DNA of 64,000 nt from contig NZ_JAELUG010000002.1 of assembly GCF_016429255.1 (NCBI RefSeq), positions 62,001 to 126,000 of the forward strand, given 5' to 3'. Below are positions 44,772-51,892 of the stretch, in pieces. This DNA is from Rhizobium sp. ASV8. GTDB lineage: Bacteria > Pseudomonadota > Alphaproteobacteria > Rhizobiales > Rhizobiaceae. The position numbers and the translations under genes are program-made. The notes under the pieces are model-generated. The model had not been told where the DNA came from and did not search any database. It saw only the letters and a list, made by a program, of their open reading frames with translations. Numbering within the stretch: position 1 is the first letter of the stretch; each line of letters begins with the position of its first letter.

Positions 44772-45674
44772 TCATGTCATCCATTTTCGATGTTCGGCGA
44801 AGCGTTCAACCAAGAGATCGATGAACAGCCGCACCTTGGTCGGCAAATGGCTGCGGTTCGGATACATCGCGCTGATGATGAACTCCACCGCCTTGTAGTC
44901 AGGCATTACGGGTATGAGCCGCCCAGCCGCAACATCTTCGAAGACGATGAAGCTCGGGGCGAGGAATATGCCTTGACCGCTTGCCAGCAGAAATCGCAAC
45001 GTCTCGGCACTGTTGGAAACGACATTGCCCGAAATCTTGACGCCTACCTGATGACCGCCTGCATCCTCGAAGCGCCATTCGTCGCCATAGGGATAGTAGG
45101 TATATTGCAGGCAATTGTGTTCCACGAGATCAGCCGGCACCTTCGGCATGGGATGCGTGTCGCGATATTCGGGCGAGCAAACCAGCATGTGACGCCACGG
45201 AGTAAGCTTGCGCGCGACAAGGGTCGATTCCTGCGCAGGCAGCGTGCGGATCATCAGATCGTAGCCCTCCTCGATCATGTCGATCGCGCGCTCGCCGACA
45301 TTGAAATCCAGGGAGATTGCCGGATATTGCGTCATGAACTCATTGACGACAGGGAGCAGGAAGCGAACGATGGCACCGCTGGTGTAGATTTTCAGCGTGC
45401 CGCGCGGCATGGTGTTGAGCGCGCCTGCTGCCCGGTCGATCTCCTCGAGATCAGCCAGGATCTGTGAGGAACGCTCATAATAATATTTCCCCGTTTCCGT
45501 CAGGCTGACCTTGCGTGTGGTGCGGTTCAAAAGCCGCACGCCGAGGCGATCTTCCAGCGATTGCACATGGTTGCCCACCATGGTGACGGACATGTTGAGA
45601 CGGCGCGCCGCGGCGGAGAAGCCGCCGCACTCCACCACCCGGCCAAAAACTGTAAGGCTGGTCAGCCGATCCAT
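44772..45674 (-). CDS. LysR family transcriptional regulator
   Basis: A 300-residue LysR regulator. The N-terminal HTH is FSAAARRLNMSVTMVGNHVQ, followed by the linker LLNRTTRKVSLTETGKYYYE and the effector domain (GTLKIYTSGAIVRFLLPVV). It is divergent from the EmrA-like adaptor gene; the 137-bp region between them contains GGATTATC/GATGATCC sites. It probably controls the pump operon in response to a drug or plant compound. Confidence 0.92.
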   Translation of the reverse strand: MDRLTSLTVFGRVVECGGFSAAARRLNMSVTMVGNHVQSLEDRLGVRLLNRTTRKVSLTETGKYYYERSSQILADLEEIDRAAGALNTMPRGTLKIYTSGAIVRFLLPVVNEFMTQYPAISLDFNVGERAIDMIEEGYDLMIRTLPAQESTLVARKLTPWRHMLVCSPEYRDTHPMPKVPADLVEHNCLQYTYYPYGDEWRFEDAGGHQVGVKISGNVVSNSAETLRFLLASGQGIFLAPSFIVFEDVAAGRLIPVMPDYKAVEFIISAMYPNRSHLPTKVRLFIDLLVERFAEHRKWMT

Positions 45675-45683
45675 ATCGTCCTC

Positions 45684-45732
45684 GGATTATCCACTCTGAA
45701 TTGATGATCCTTCCAGATTCGAGGAGATTATC
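45684..45732. promoter_or_regulatory. Candidate LysR operator in the divergent promoter
   Basis: GGATTATCC at the left and GATGATCC nine bases later are imperfect complements (one mismatch), followed by GATTATC at the right end. The part from 45703 recurs at 47040 with the same spacing. Confidence 0.45.
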
Positions 45733-45811
45733 AGAAAGACCAATCGGACGCATCTTCACCTCAACAAAATGGCCCTCGCACGCAGGCCGCGATATTGAAG
45801 GAGAAGGACAA

Positions 45812-47044
45812 ATGGTCGAACTACCCCGCAACGAGGTATTCAAGAACGCAAGTCAGGCCGAGGTTGCGCCAGCCGGTGACGTGACCAAGTCACCCGGCGC
45901 CGAAGCGCCGCAAGCGCCGATTGCCGAAGCCCCCGCTTCCAGCGTTGCAAAGACCCCAGGGACAAGCCGCAAAACCATCAAGCGTGGGCTGCTCGTCGCC
46001 GCCCTACTGGCCGGTGCAGCCTTTGCCGCCGACTTCGGCTATCATTATTGGACGGTCGGCCGCTTCATTGAATCGACCGATGACGCCTATGTTAAGGCTG
46101 ACTACACCGCGATCGCCCCAAAGGTTGCCGGCTACATCAAGGAAGTGCTGGTCAACGACAACGACACCGTCAAGGCCGGCCAGGTGCTTGCCCGCATCGA
46201 TGACCGGGACTTTCAGGCCACGCTCTCGCAGGCAAGAGCCGATCTGAAGGCTGCGGATGCGGCGATTGCCAATATCGATGCGCAGATCCTGCTGCAGCAA
46301 TCGCTGATCGAGCAGGCCAAAGCAACGGAAGCGGCTTCGCAGGCTTCGCTCGTCTTCGCAAAGTCCGATGCCGCTCGCTCGGCCCGGCTGAACTCCAACG
46401 GCGTCGGCAGTCAATCGCAAGCAGAACAGACCCAATCGGCTCGCGATCAGGCCGCTGCCGCCGTCGAGCGTGATCAAGCCGCCATCGTTGCCGCCCAAAA
46501 CAAGGTGCCGGTGCTGCAGACCCAACGCGATCAGGCCGCCGCCCAACGCGATCGGGCCGCAGCAACCGTCCAGCAAGCGGAACTCAATCTCTCCTATACG
46601 GACATCGTTGCGGCTGTCGACGGTACGGTCGGCGCCCGCTCGATCCGCGTCGGTCAGTATGTCACATCGGGCACGCAGCTGATGGCGGTCGTGCCGTTGC
46701 ATTCGGTCTATGTCGTCGCCAATTTCAAGGAGACGCAGTTGACCTATGTGCGTCCCGGCCAGTCGGTCGAGATCAAGGTCGACAGCTTCCCGGACGTGGC
46801 AATCAAGGGGCATGTCGACAGCCTCTCGCCGGCAAGCGGCCTGGAATTCTCGTTGCTGCCGCCGGACAATGCCACCGGCAACTTCACGAAGATCGTTCAG
46901 CGCATTCCGGTCAAGATCGTCATCGATGACGAGCGGCTGGCTGGCCTGTTGCGCTCCGGCATGTCGGTCGAGCCTGAAATCGATACCAAGGCCGCCCAGA
47001 CATCGACCGCCAGCGCAGGAGGATTATCCGGCCACGCTGGATGA
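45812..47044 (+). CDS. HlyD/EmrA family secretion adaptor
   Basis: A 410-residue inner-membrane adaptor. A Pro/Ala-rich cytoplasmic tail of about 55 residues is followed by one membrane helix (59-75), the first lipoyl half (YVKADYTAIAPKVAGYIKEV), a long Ala/Gln coiled coil (about 150-260) and the second half (LSYTDIVAAVDGTVGARSIR). The start follows GAAGGAGAAGGACAA; the frame is open further upstream, but that part covers the promoter. With the MFS pump 77 bp downstream it forms an EmrAB-type tripartite exporter that needs an outer-membrane channel. Confidence 0.93.
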   Translation: MVELPRNEVFKNASQAEVAPAGDVTKSPGAEAPQAPIAEAPASSVAKTPGTSRKTIKRGLLVAALLAGAAFAADFGYHYWTVGRFIESTDDAYVKADYTAIAPKVAGYIKEVLVNDNDTVKAGQVLARIDDRDFQATLSQARADLKAADAAIANIDAQILLQQSLIEQAKATEAASQASLVFAKSDAARSARLNSNGVGSQSQAEQTQSARDQAAAAVERDQAAIVAAQNKVPVLQTQRDQAAAQRDRAAATVQQAELNLSYTDIVAAVDGTVGARSIRVGQYVTSGTQLMAVVPLHSVYVVANFKETQLTYVRPGQSVEIKVDSFPDVAIKGHVDSLSPASGLEFSLLPPDNATGNFTKIVQRIPVKIVIDDERLAGLLRSGMSVEPEIDTKAAQTSTASAGGLSGHAG

Positions 47045-47069
47045 TCCTTCCAATCCTTCGTCGATTATC
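47040..47069. promoter_or_regulatory. Second copy of the bipartite GATGATCCTTCCA...GATTATC motif
   Basis: GATGATCCTTCCA, ten bases, then GATTATC, the same layout as at 45703-45732. It overlaps the stop of the adaptor gene and lies before the pump gene. It may be a second LysR-protein site or an internal control point. Confidence 0.4.
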
Positions 47070-47121
47070 GCCCCAACACTGTCATGAGATTATTCCGGCA
47101 TGAGCCGGAAGGAGCCGCATC

Positions 47122-48744
47122 ATGGCCACTCTTCAGATCGCCGCAAACAACAATTCCGCCGGGCCGACCGCTGCCGCACCCGCTGCGGCCGCAAAGCCCG
47201 CCATGAGCCCGCTGCGCATGTGGATCGCCGTCATCGGCTCCACGCTCGGCGCCTTCATGGCCGTCCTCAACATCCAGATCGTCAACGCGTCGCTTGCCGA
47301 TATCCAGGGCGCGATTGGCGCCGGAACCGATGACGGCGGCTGGATTTCGACCTCGTACCTCATCGCCGAGATCGTGGTCATCCCCCTTAGCGCCTGGCTC
47401 GCCCGCGTCTTCTCGGTCCGCATCTATCTGCTGACCAATGCCATTCTGTTCCTGGTCTTCTCGGTCGGCTGCGCCTTTGCCGCAAACCTGCAGCAGATGA
47501 TCGTGTTGCGCGCCATCCAGGGCTTTTCCGGCGGCGTACTTATTCCGATGGCCTTCACCATCATCATCACGCTGCTGCCGAAGCCCAAGCAGCCGATGGG
47601 TCTTGCGCTTTTTGCGCTTTCCGCAACCTTTGCGCCGGCCATCGGTCCGACCATCGGCGGCTACCTCACCGAAAGCTGGGGCTGGCAGTATATTTTCTAC
47701 GTCAATCTTGTGCCCGGCATTCTCATGGTAGCCATGCTTTGGGTATCGCTCGATCGCTCACCGATGAACCTTTCGCTGCTTGCAAAAGGCGACTGGCCGG
47801 GGATCATTACCATGGCGATCGGTCTTGCCGCCCTGCAAACCGTGCTCGAAGAGGGCAATAAGGACGATTGGTTCAGTTCGCCGTTCATCGTTCGTCTGTC
47901 GATCATCGCCGCAGTGTCGTTGACGCTCTTCCTGATCATCGAGCTTCGCGCTGCTCATCCGCTGCTCAATCTTCGCTTGCTTGTGCGCCGCAATTTCGGC
48001 TTCGGCATGCTCGCCAATTTCCTGCTTGGCATCGCGCTCTATGGTTCGGTGTTCATCCTGCCGATCTATCTCACGCGCATTCAAGGCTATAATTCCGAGC
48101 AAATCGGCCTGGTGCTCGCCTGGACCGGCATTCCACAGTTGATCCTGATCCCGCTCGTGCCACGGCTGATGAAGCGCTTCGATGCCCGACTGCTGATCAT
48201 CGTCGGCTTTGCGCTCTTTGCCGCCTCGAACTTCATGAATGTCTACATGACCGGCGACTATGCCAGCGACCAGCTCTTCTGGCCGAACATCGTCCGCGCC
48301 ATTGGCCAGGCATTGGCCTTCACTCCGCTCACGGCCATTGCCACTGCCGGCATCGAGCAGGAAAATGCCGGCTCGGCCTCCGCGCTCTTCAACATGATGC
48401 GCAATCTGGGCGGCGCGGTCGGCATTGCGGCCCTGCAGACCTTCCTCACCAAGCGCGAGCAGTTCCACTCGAATATCCTGACGAATTCGGTCTCCATGTT
48501 CGAAGACGCAACCCGCGACCGCATCGCCCGACTGACGAACTACTTCCTGAACCATGGGGTCAGCGATCAGGCGCTTGCCACCCATAAGGCCATCGTCGCC
48601 ATTGCCGGCAGCCTGCGCAAACAGGCCAACATCATGGCCTTCAGCGATACGTTCTACCTGCTCGGCGTTGCGCTTGTCGTCGCCCTGCTTGCCAGCCTGT
48701 TCCTCAAGAAATCCGGTCACCTCTCCGGTGCCGGCGCGCACTAG
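47122..48744 (+). CDS. MFS multidrug exporter (DHA2, EmrB type)
   Basis: A 540-residue 14-helix transporter with AVLNIQIVNASLADIQGAIG, the DHA2 motif, and DDGGWISTSYLIAEIVVIPL, typical of EmrB. The motif C region is ALSATFAPAIGPTIGGYLTE. It is preceded by the adaptor and followed at 30 bp by the cyclase gene, so the three are probably one transcript controlled by the divergent LysR. Confidence 0.94.
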   Translation: MATLQIAANNNSAGPTAAAPAAAAKPAMSPLRMWIAVIGSTLGAFMAVLNIQIVNASLADIQGAIGAGTDDGGWISTSYLIAEIVVIPLSAWLARVFSVRIYLLTNAILFLVFSVGCAFAANLQQMIVLRAIQGFSGGVLIPMAFTIIITLLPKPKQPMGLALFALSATFAPAIGPTIGGYLTESWGWQYIFYVNLVPGILMVAMLWVSLDRSPMNLSLLAKGDWPGIITMAIGLAALQTVLEEGNKDDWFSSPFIVRLSIIAAVSLTLFLIIELRAAHPLLNLRLLVRRNFGFGMLANFLLGIALYGSVFILPIYLTRIQGYNSEQIGLVLAWTGIPQLILIPLVPRLMKRFDARLLIIVGFALFAASNFMNVYMTGDYASDQLFWPNIVRAIGQALAFTPLTAIATAGIEQENAGSASALFNMMRNLGGAVGIAALQTFLTKREQFHSNILTNSVSMFEDATRDRIARLTNYFLNHGVSDQALATHKAIVAIAGSLRKQANIMAFSDTFYLLGVALVVALLASLFLKKSGHLSGAGAH

Positions 48745-48774
48745 AGCCGCACCTGAAACAGAAAGGAGATAGTT

Positions 48775-49980
48775 ATGACCATGCTGCTGGACACACCTCG
48801 AACCACGACGCCGGGTGCCAAAGCTGCCCAGATCGGCGTCAGTACGGCCGCTACGCTCAACCTGATCGAATGGCTGACCGGAGACGAGTGCCACGCCCTG
48901 GATGAGGTCGGCCTCGTCTCCGGGCTGGGCCGCCGTTTGCAGACGTTAGGCGTTCCAGTCGATCGACTGACGCTGCATCTGATGACCCTGCATCCCGAGC
49001 TTAGCGGCCGTACTTTCGCCTGGGCGCCGGGCGAACCGATCGAGATCCATGATCGCGAGCACGGCCGGCTCCAGACCATTGCCAACACGCCGCTTCGAAA
49101 GGCGTTGGAAATGCGCGAAACGTTGCTCGTCGGCCCCGGCGAGAGCCAGCATGGCCGCTGGCAGCACATCGACGTCTTTGCCGGTCGCGGGCTTGTTCAG
49201 CTGATGATAGCGCCGCTCTGCAATGCCGACGGGCCGATCAGTTCCGCAGCCTTCGGCACCCGGCGACCGGGCGGTTTCACGCCAGCCGAGCAGCAGGTGC
49301 TCATGCGCATTCTGCCGGCGCTGCGCACCGCCAGTGAGTTGCGCGTTCTCCGGCAATGCGAGCTCAGCCTGCTCGACACCTATATCGGCCCCATGACGGC
49401 GAGCAGAATCCTGGCCGGGCATATCCGTCGCGGCGAAATAGAGTCGATGAACACGGCTCTTCTGCTCTGCGATCTGCGCGGCTTCACCGAGCTTTCCAAC
49501 CAACTGCCGGGCGACGTCGTGCTCGGCCTTTTGAACGCTTATTTCGACAAAGTCGTGCCGGTCATCGCGCTGGGCGGCGGTGAGGTGCTGAAGTTCATGG
49601 GAGATGCCGTTCTTGCCTTCTTTCCCGGCGTCGATCCCGCCGGTGCCTGCAATGCCGCATTGACGGCCGCAAGAGCAATTCTCGATGATGTGGAGAGCTT
49701 CCAACATTACGGCATCCGCATCAAGGTGGGCATTGCATTGCACTATGGCGAAGTCAGCTACGGCAATGTCGGCGCCGGCAATCGGCTCGATTTCACGCTC
49801 ATCGGCCCTGACGTGAATATCGTTAGCCGTATACAAGGCGTGTGCAGTGACACAGGCAAGGCGCTGTTGATGTCCGGCAGCTTCCGCGAGAAGGCCGAGA
49901 TCATCGATGCGGTCTCCATTGGGCCTCGACAACTGAAAGGTTTCACCGAGGCAGTAGAGCTGTTTACGATCGAAGGCTGA
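48775..49980 (+). CDS. Class III adenylate/guanylate cyclase
   Basis: A 401-residue soluble cyclase. Residues 25-200 form a sensor-like region without a recognised family. The catalytic domain follows from about 225. Metal aspartates D233 (LLCDLRGFTEL) and D277 (LKFMGDAVLAFF), purine-site K273 and D346, and transition-state N348 (in GPDVN)/R352 are all present, so activity is expected; the Lys/Asp pair points to ATP. It is 30 bp downstream of the EmrB-type gene, preceded by GAAAGGAGATAGTT, and is probably translated from the same transcript. The product cAMP could report transport or drug exposure, which is inference. Confidence 0.92.
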   Translation: MTMLLDTPRTTTPGAKAAQIGVSTAATLNLIEWLTGDECHALDEVGLVSGLGRRLQTLGVPVDRLTLHLMTLHPELSGRTFAWAPGEPIEIHDREHGRLQTIANTPLRKALEMRETLLVGPGESQHGRWQHIDVFAGRGLVQLMIAPLCNADGPISSAAFGTRRPGGFTPAEQQVLMRILPALRTASELRVLRQCELSLLDTYIGPMTASRILAGHIRRGEIESMNTALLLCDLRGFTELSNQLPGDVVLGLLNAYFDKVVPVIALGGGEVLKFMGDAVLAFFPGVDPAGACNAALTAARAILDDVESFQHYGIRIKVGIALHYGEVSYGNVGAGNRLDFTLIGPDVNIVSRIQGVCSDTGKALLMSGSFREKAEIIDAVSIGPRQLKGFTEAVELFTIEG

Positions 49981-50079
49981 GAGACACAGCCCGGCTGAGC
50001 GCTTTCCCGATTTCCGCAGCCTGCGACAGGGAAATCCAGTCTCTCACCTCATCACTCCGAAACGCATCTGGGCAGATTA

Positions 50080-50184
50080 GAGCATGTCGTGCAAAAGTGT
50101 GCAGCGGTTTTGCGACTACGACATGCGTGAAATCAAAGAGCTAAAGCGCGTGAAGCGAAACTGAAAGATCGCGACGCGCTTTAG
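50080..50184. repeat. Rhizobial palindromic intergenic repeat (about 105 bp)
   Basis: Two hairpins in tandem. The first pairs GCATGTCGT (50082-50090) with ACGACATGC (50118-50126) around AAAAGTGTGCAGCGGTTTT. The second pairs CTAAAGCGCGT (50141-50151) with ACGCGCTTTAG (50174-50184). The core matches the repeat ahead of the RND pump. Confidence 0.7.
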
Positions 50185-50303
50185 ATCGACGTGTCGGGGG
50201 GAAGACGGGCAGGATGTCTTGACATATAGACCCTCTACAAACCGAAGGTTGCTATTCTTCAGCCGTACGCGCAAGAAAATCTCATTTGCTAAGGGCAGAC
50301 GAC

Positions 50304-50342
50304 AAAGCTGGTTAGATATTTTATGAATACACCAGCTTTTTT
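50304..50342 (+). terminator. Terminator-like hairpin upstream of a small gene
   Basis: AAAGCTGGT pairs with ACCAGCTTT over an 18-base loop and ends in a run of six T. It precedes the 95-residue gene, so it would end a short transcript started in the upstream 300 bp, or act as an attenuator. Confidence 0.55.
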
Positions 50343-50389
50343 GTGTTAAGTGCGCCCCTTTAAGACAGCGACGGAGACTTCTCGCACTC

Positions 50390-50677
50390 ATGATTGAACT
50401 GACACCATCAAAGATCGCCGGATTGAAACTTGCGCACCAGGGAGACCTCTATCCGCAATCGGCGAAGAAATGGACGCACCAGAACGCGACCGTGACATAT
50501 GCAAAAACGGACCGTTGGAAAGAACGTCCGCAGAAAATCAAGTTCATAAGCGATAAGACGCTGGAGGAACTGAAGGAGCTTGGCCTTCTGGAGCGCCTCA
50601 ACCTCAACGAGGATGCCGGAAAAGATGCCTACACCATAACCATGGCCGGCAAGATCTGGCTTCTGAAGAACAAGTAG
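50390..50677 (+). CDS. Small protein with a winged-helix-like C-terminus
   Basis: A 95-residue charged protein (pI basic, rich in Lys). IELTPSKIAGLKLAHQGDLY opens it, and the end (EELKELGLLERLNLNEDAGK, then YTITMAGKIWLLKN) resembles the last helix and wing of a winged helix. No family is recognised. The ribosome binding site is CGGAGACTT. Codon use fits the neighbours, and it is likely real. It has no operon partner. Confidence 0.6.
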   Translation: MIELTPSKIAGLKLAHQGDLYPQSAKKWTHQNATVTYAKTDRWKERPQKIKFISDKTLEELKELGLLERLNLNEDAGKDAYTITMAGKIWLLKNK

Positions 50678-51161
50678 AGACACACGACATTTTTGGTCGC
50701 CTCGCCGAACCATTGGTTTCACGGATGATGCCCTGCGATTGACACTTCGCAGAGATGGCGTTCCCGCGTTCGGAGAGGGCTTCATGGGTCGCTGAAATAG
50801 AACGCACCCATATCTGCCGCGATAGCCTCTCGGCACCATCAATTACCGGGCGAGCAATATTGATAGCGCGCTCGCTCGGGCAATTTGGAAATCATATGAA
50901 ATAGCGCTTTCCTTGGCCGTGTTCGGCCTGACGAACGGTCGCTGATCTTCGCCGTGGTGTGAGCGACCTCGCACAATTTGGCAAACAGGTTGACCAGCCG
51001 ATGGTGGTTCGCGCGGATGCAGGCATCGGCGCGATAAGCCGCACCGCGTTTTGGATCGCGGCCGCGATCATGGCATGGCTTTGTCAAACAGCTGATCCAC
51101 CCGTCAGGTAGTCTCCGGCGCGATCCACAGCGATAGGTGCAGGAAGGCCGCCAGCCAAAAC
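50678..51161. other. Noncoding region, possibly with decayed recombinase remnant
   Basis: No open frame with a credible start. On the minus strand, bases near 50700-50880 give a short stretch (ARPVIDGAERLSRQ, SISATHEALSERG) that weakly recalls the C-terminus of serine recombinases, without a start or conserved catalytic part. The rest shows nothing I can name. Confidence 0.3.
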
Positions 51162-51316
51162 GAAAAAAGCCTGCCGCGGGAGGAGGTGCGGCAGGCTTTT
51201 CGAAAACCGAACAGCGACTGGGAGGAGGAGTGCCGCTGTTCCTACAGACGTCCCTGGGAGGAGGAGTGGGCCGTCTGAATTCGAAGCGCCGCGGGAGGAG
51301 GTGCAGCGCTTCAATG
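51162..51316 (-). ncRNA. Four-hairpin CCUCCUCCC small RNA array (cuckoo/CcsR-type)
   Basis: On the minus strand four consecutive hairpins each place CCTCCTCCC in the loop. In transcript order the stems are GAAGCGC/GCGCTTC (51312-51283), CAGACG/CGTCTG (51277-51245), GAACAGCG/CGCTGTTC (51241-51209) and AAAAGCCTGCCGC/GCGGCAGGCTTTT (51200-51165). The last stem, followed by T residues, is also an intrinsic terminator. The loop complements the Shine-Dalgarno sequence. In Rhodobacter sphaeroides such RNAs (CcsR1-4) follow a DUF1127 gene and respond to stress; here a DUF1127 gene also lies upstream. A -10-like TATAAC places the start about 4 bases before the first stem, giving an RNA near 150 nt with its own promoter. 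Confidence 0.85.
51165..51200 (-). terminator. Intrinsic terminator of the CCUCCUCCC RNA array
   Basis: A 13-bp perfect stem with the loop ACCTCCTCCC, read on the minus strand, ending in six T. It is the fourth hairpin of the array and doubles as its end. Confidence 0.85.
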
Positions 51317-51322
51317 AGTGTT

Positions 51323-51376
51323 GTTATACTCGCACCCGCGAAAACTTCCAGAACTTATGCTGCACTGCAGCTATGC
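51323..51376 (-). promoter_or_regulatory. Promoter and LysR-type box of the small RNA array
   Basis: On the minus strand GCATAGCTGCAGTGCAGCAT (51376-51357) is followed after 28 bp by TATAAC (51328-51323). The box matches that before the DUF1127 gene at 17 of 20 positions, with nearly equal spacing to the -10. In Brucella the LysR-type VtlR controls DUF1127 genes and AbcR2, so a VtlR/LsrB-like activator is a candidate. Confidence 0.6.
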
Positions 51377-51451
51377 AAAAAATGCAATCCTAAAGAACAA
51401 CAGCGCTGAGCTGGCGGCAAATGCGCGTAAAACATGGTCCGCAAACGCAAA

Positions 51452-51474
51452 ACGCCCGCATTCTCAGCGGGCGT
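51452..51474 (-). terminator. Terminator-like hairpin after the DUF1127 gene
   Basis: ACGCCCGC pairs with GCGGGCGT over a 7-base loop on the minus strand, followed by TTTTGCGTTTGC, 31 bp after the DUF1127 stop. It would separate the DUF1127 mRNA from the small RNA array. Confidence 0.65.
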
Positions 51475-51505
51475 CCGGTAATCAAGATGACTGAATGCTA
51501 TGCTA

Positions 51506-51652
51506 TTAGCGGCCCATTGCGGCGCGAGCAACGCTGCGGATATCAGCGCGAGCGATACCGAGGTCCTGCAATTCGCGGCTGGACATGCGATCGAGTTCAG
51601 CTACGGTCTGACGGAACTTGCGCCAATTGTTGAAAGAGCGTGCGACGTTCAT
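51506..51652 (-). CDS. DUF1127 mini-protein (YjiS-like)
   Basis: A 48-residue Arg-rich protein, the whole of which is the DUF1127 domain: MNVARSFNNWRKFRQTVAEL then DRMSSRELQDLGIARADI, the family signature. GGAAAGGGGATTATC precedes the ATG. In Rhodobacter the DUF1127 protein CcaF1 binds RNA and affects CcsR small RNAs; in Brucella DUF1127 proteins belong to the VtlR regulon and affect sugar use. Here the CCUCCUCCC array lies 190 bp downstream on the same strand, and both have the same upstream box. An RNA-binding role is inferred by analogy. Confidence 0.92.
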   Translation of the reverse strand: MNVARSFNNWRKFRQTVAELDRMSSRELQDLGIARADIRSVARAAMGR

Positions 51653-51723
51653 GATAATCCCCTTTCCTGAGGGCTTTCTGACGTCGGCAACCTCTCTTGG
51701 TCCGGCGTCGTTTCGATGATTGG

Positions 51724-51778
51724 AATATAGGGCATTCAATCGATTTAAAAAAGCAACAATCCCGCACTGCACCTATGC
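51724..51778 (-). promoter_or_regulatory. Promoter and LysR-type box of the DUF1127 gene
   Basis: On the minus strand GCATAGGTGCAGTGCGGGAT (51778-51759) is followed after 29 bp by CCCTATATT (51732-51724). The TATATT part fits a -10 at the same distance as in the small RNA promoter. The predicted 5' leader is about 65 nt. The CCCTAT part could also suit RpoH. Confidence 0.55.
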
Positions 51779-51892
51779 GGAATACGCATTCCTTTGACAT
51801 CGTCGGAAGCTGATGGGTATTTTTTAGGCTCTCAGAAGCTCTATCGAAACATACGGCTCGCCAGCAGATAGCCATCGGCATCTCGCACTTCG

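Larger units (their letters stand above)
49981..50389. other. Intergenic region after the cyclase gene
   Basis: A 409-bp region with a rhizobial palindromic repeat and, 48 bp before the next gene, a terminator-like hairpin. TTGACA occurs near 50219 without a clear -10. Confidence 0.5.

Noticed and set aside
51000..51120. Possible transposase remnant
   Set aside because: Short basic stretch without catalytic motifs, terminal inverted repeats or target duplications; not enough to call.
51162..51312. Regularly spaced GGGAGGAGG motifs read as a CRISPR-like or tandem repeat, or as ribosome binding sites on the plus strand
   Set aside because: Only the loop core is repeated; the flanks differ and are self-complementary, and no reading frames follow. 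Hairpins on the minus strand explain the pattern.
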